Source of the DNA: J054 sp963850255 | Lineage (GTDB): Bacteria > Pseudomonadota > Gammaproteobacteria > Steroidobacterales > GCA-2729495 | Assembly: GCA_963850255.1 (NCBI GenBank) | Contig: CAWKLL010000023.1 | Span: 30,075 to 94,074 of the forward strand | Length of the DNA: 64,000 nucleotides | Direction of reading: 5' to 3' | In this document: positions 61,357 to 64,000 of the stretch, one piece after another | How the letters are laid out: each line of letters starts with the position of its first letter | Position numbering within the stretch: position 1 is the first letter of the stretch | Notes under the pieces: generated by a model | Databases searched by the model: none | Seen by the model: only the letters and a program-made list of their open reading frames with translations | Told to the model about the DNA's origin: nothing | Position numbers and translations under genes: made by a program

Positions 61357-62722
61357 TCAGGGCAGCGTGTCTTTGAATACCTGGCCGTTTTTCATTACCA
61401 GGCGGACATTCTTTTCATGCGCTTCAAGAATGGTTACATCCGCCAGCGGATCGCCGTCGACGATCAGCAGATCGGCATAGGCGCCGACTTCTATCACGCC
61501 CAAGCGGTCCGTCAGGGTAGGGATTACGCGGTCCCGTCAGAGCGAGCAGTTTGGCATTGTGGCTGGTGGCCTGTTTCAGGATTTCCAGCGAACTAAACCA
61601 GCGTAGGCGATAGCCAAATTCCTTGATGCCGGCTTCATAGGCGCGCTGCGACCCGAATGCGTCGGTACCGAACGCTACCGGGATGCCAAGTTTTCGGGCA
61701 TTGTTCATCAAGTTATCGGTGCCTGCCATGACTTGCCCGCCTTTGGCATTGCCGGCGCTCTGTTCACCACTAAAAAACTGGCGCACGAAACCAAAAGACT
61801 GCGACGACAAATAGGCGCCATCGTCACGAATTCGCTTGAGCGTCTTCTCCGAGATCAGGTGACCGTGCTCGATGACCTTGACGCCGGCATCCAGCGCGCG
61901 ATTCACGGATGTGTCGGTATAAGCATGGACGGCGACGTAGGTATTCCAGTCGGCGGCGGCTTCTACGGCTGCGCGCATTTCTGCCGGGCTGAATTGGACG
62001 GTGTCGATGGGGTCGTAGTCCGACGATATGCCGCCGCCGGCCATGACCTTGATGGCCGTGGCACCCTGGCGTAGTGATTCGCGCGTTGCCCGGCGAACTT
62101 CGGCCGGCCCGTCGGCCAACAGGGTATAGCGCCGCGCCATGGGATTCAGACTACCGCCATTATTAGGGTGGGTGTCGGTCAGCGCGCGGTGATCGCCATG
62201 CCCGCTGGTCTGGGAAATGATCATGGCCGAGGTATAAATGCGTGGCCCCTCTAGCAGGCCCTCATCAATGGCCCTGGCAAGGCCCTGCGAGGGCCCGCCA
62301 ATGTCGCGCACCGTGGTCCAGCCGCGCATCAGCAGGTCGCGCGCCGCCTTGGCCGACAAAGCGGTCACATAGGACGGATCTTCTTTATAGAGTTCGGCTG
62401 GCCGCAATGGCAAAGCCAGGTGAGCATGTGCATCGATTATTCCTGGCATCAACAGGCGCCCGCCACCGTCAATAATCGTTGCAGACTCTGCAACATCAAT
62501 GGCGCTACTGTCGATACGCTTGATCATTTCGCCTTCAATCAAGACGTTCTGGTTTGCCGTCGCCTTGTCGGCGCGTCCGTCCCAGATGCTGACGTTGCGG
62601 ATCAGCACGGGAACAATGCTTGCCTCGGGCTGGCTTTGCTGATGGGCGCCCGCTTGCGCCAGGCTGGTAAACAGAAGCAGTCCGAGCAGAAGTAGTGAAC
62701 GAGTCAAGAGTCTGTTCCGCAT
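61357..62722 (-). CDS. Exported metal-dependent amidohydrolase, frameshifted near C-terminus
   Basis: About 454 residues. Signal peptide (LLTRSLLLLGLLLFTSLAQA). MPGIIDAHAHLALPLRP (HxH metal ligands), TAIKVMAGGGISSDYDP (Lys metal bridge), VAVHAYTDTSVNRALDAG (His), KVIEHGHLIS (His), PVAFGTDAFGSQ (Asp), and PRNPYPDGPLG; prolidase/imidazolonepropionase-like (TRZ/DAN) family. An extra base in the CCC at 61499-61501 breaks the end; the +1 frame gives VIEVGAYADLLIVDGDPLAD and stop at 61357. Likely periplasmic peptidase or amidase (Xaa-Arg-type). Confidence 0.86.
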
Positions 62723-62797
62723 TACCTGTTCCCCCTTTGCAGATTTGGTTAATGCTATCAGAGTCAAGCTGTCACGCTATGAGCGCCGGCTGAGACT

Positions 62798-64000
62798 TCA
62801 GGTTAATTCAGCGGCCGGAAGAATCACTTCGACAGCGAGTCCGCCGCCGCCTCGGTTGCTGGCGGCAACCCGACCGTCGTGGAGTTCGAAAACCCGCTTG
62901 GCAATGGCGAGTCCCAGACCCGTACCTTGTGAGTTATCGCTGTTGTTACCAGCGCGAACAAAAGGATCAAAAATGGACTGCAGTTTGTCTTCGCTTACGC
63001 CCGACCCGCGATCCTGTATCTGTGCAACGATTTCCTGGCGTGATTTTCGCGCCTGAATTTCAACTTTGCTGTCTTGCGGCGCATGACGGAGGGCATTGCG
63101 AATAATGTTCTCGAATCCTCGACGCATAAGTTCCGGGTCACCTACCAGGTAAAGGTTGGCATCGCAGTGCATTTGCAGCTGGCAATGCATGGCCTGCGCT
63201 TCAACGTCTTCCGCCGAAACAATGTCCTGTAAAAGTCGATCCAGTCTGAATAGTCTTTTTTCTGGCGCGCCGACGGCCTTGATGCGCGAGTAGTGCAGCA
63301 GCTCGCCGATAACGTCGTTCATGCGATGAATCTCATCATCGATTTGTTTGCGCTGCCCGGCCGGCAGGGACTGCCTTTCCGCGGCCAATGCCAGCGCGGC
63401 TTGTAAGCGGGCCAATGGCGCGCGTAGTTCGTGCGAGAGTTCCTGCATCAGCTGTTCGCTGCCCGTGATCAGGTGGTCGAGTTGATCCGCCATGCGATTG
63501 AAGTCGGCAGCCAGGTCGCCCAGTTCGTCCCGTCGCGCGGCAATGGACTCCGGTACCCGCGCTTGCACATGGCCTAGCGAGAGTTCGCGTACGGCGAACT
63601 GCAGCTCGCGAATCGGCCGGCCGAAGGCCCTGGCAATCAACCACGCCACCCCGCTGGTTACCACCAGCGCAGCTACAAGCAGGCCGAGCAGGGTTAAGCG
63701 ACTGCCCCAGAAACTAAAGTCGCGAGGCAAAATCAGGAAGGTCAGCAGGCGTCCCTCCGGGCTAACCAGTTGCGGTGCCAGGCGTATGGGCAACAGATTG
63801 TTGGTCTGGTCTACCGGTGGTGAAATAACCGAATTGCGTACAAAGTTATCCAGTTGTGCCGGCAGCGGCCGGCCTAAAAGATCCTGACTGTTCTCATCCA
63901 GCACGTAGAGCGTGATGTCTTCACGCTGTAGCTCCTGAAGTTCGAGCCATTCAATCAGGCCTGGCTCGCCTTTGCTGGTCAGCAGTGTGGCTGCCTCGCG
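62798..64000 (-). CDS. Sensor histidine kinase (CpxA-like), N-terminus outside window
   Basis: 401 residues are seen; the frame stays open to the right edge. Periplasmic sensor, TM (LTLLGLLVAALVVTSGVAWL), HAMP (FGRPIRELQFAVRELSLGHV), HisKA with SHELRAPLARLQ (phospho-His), and ATPase: N box (RGFENIIRNALRHA), D box (DRGSGVSED), G box (GTGLGLAIAKR). Phosphorylates a response regulator, which would lie beyond 64000. CpxA/PfeS-like layout; envelope-stress sensing is possible. Sits just upstream (75 bases) of the amidohydrolase on the same strand. Confidence 0.9.
   Translation of the reverse strand, partial: REAATLLTSKGEPGLIEWLELQELQREDITLYVLDENSQDLLGRPLPAQLDNFVRNSVISPPVDQTNNLLPIRLAPQLVSPEGRLLTFLILPRDFSFWGSRLTLLGLLVAALVVTSGVAWLIARAFGRPIRELQFAVRELSLGHVQARVPESIAARRDELGDLAADFNRMADQLDHLITGSEQLMQELSHELRAPLARLQAALALAAERQSLPAGQRKQIDDEIHRMNDVIGELLHYSRIKAVGAPEKRLFRLDRLLQDIVSAEDVEAQAMHCQLQMHCDANLYLVGDPELMRRGFENIIRNALRHAPQDSKVEIQARKSRQEIVAQIQDRGSGVSEDKLQSIFDPFVRAGNNSDNSQGTGLGLAIAKRVFELHDGRVAASNRGGGGLAVEVILPAAELT

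Noticed and set aside
1..64000. CRISPR arrays, tRNA/rRNA genes, insertion sequences, phage or integrase genes
   Set aside because: Read on both strands; no repeat-spacer pattern, RNA gene consensus, transposase or integrase motif was found.

Overview
The window is a GC-rich, densely coded stretch that looks chromosomal and comes from a Gram-negative heterotroph, most likely a free-living gammaproteobacterium. This is inferred from the gene set: PEP-CTERM/VPLPA-CTERM secreted proteins, a TonB/ExbB energy transducer, OmpV/MipA porin-like protein, many lipoproteins, DUF1244, DUF971, an Mrp/ApbC carrier and an S-formylglutathione hydrolase. No rRNA, tRNA, CRISPR, insertion sequence or phage gene was seen.

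Layout. 1-9.7 kb is an extracellular/surface region: a secreted beta-propeller fragment, a degenerate subtilase-like protein with dockerin-type calcium repeats, a lipase-like protein, two lipoproteins and two exosortase-sorted proteins. One lipoprotein, of about 1000 residues, lies behind two tandem cyclic-di-GMP-I (GEMM) riboswitches. 9.7-30 kb is a mosaic of small catabolic units: thioredoxin-like, fatty acid hydroxylase, FGH, glyoxalase-fold protein, two GPH-type symporters, three oxidoreductases of the NmrA/SDR type, GST, DDAH-like, PhyH and others. 29.7-36.6 kb is a tight six-gene operon (methyltransferase, small alpha-helical protein, PAP/fibrillin-like protein, FAD dehydrogenase, NodB-like deacetylase, aldehyde dehydrogenase) divergent from a LysR regulator, with clear inverted repeats between them. 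36.7-45.7 kb holds a minus-strand run including ppa, an atypical Nramp, an FAD monooxygenase and a racemase-fold protein, then WbuC, a glycosyltransferase and a Rieske oxygenase. 45.9-50 kb has a nitrilase-fold lipoprotein, an acyl-CoA dehydrogenase and the DUF971/mrp/DUF1244 housekeeping group. 50-56.6 kb repeats the methyltransferase plus small-protein pair, now followed by an old-yellow-enzyme-type reductase. 56.6-64 kb carries a MipA-like protein, an ExbB-TonB fusion, a luciferase-fold oxidoreductase, DoxX, an amidohydrolase and the start of a sensor kinase cluster.

How it fits together. Most of 12-56 kb reads as uptake and oxidative breakdown or modification of unidentified small organic molecules: oxygenases, flavoenzymes, SDRs, aldehyde dehydrogenase, GPH/MFS transporters and LysR switches. 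The best candidate for an undescribed system is the duplicated methyltransferase/small-protein module at about 30.8 and 52.3 kb, each copy next to a flavin oxidoreductase. A caution applies throughout: nine frame breaks are visible in conserved genes, and every one is a +1 shift (one extra base), which points to sequencing insertions rather than true pseudogenes.
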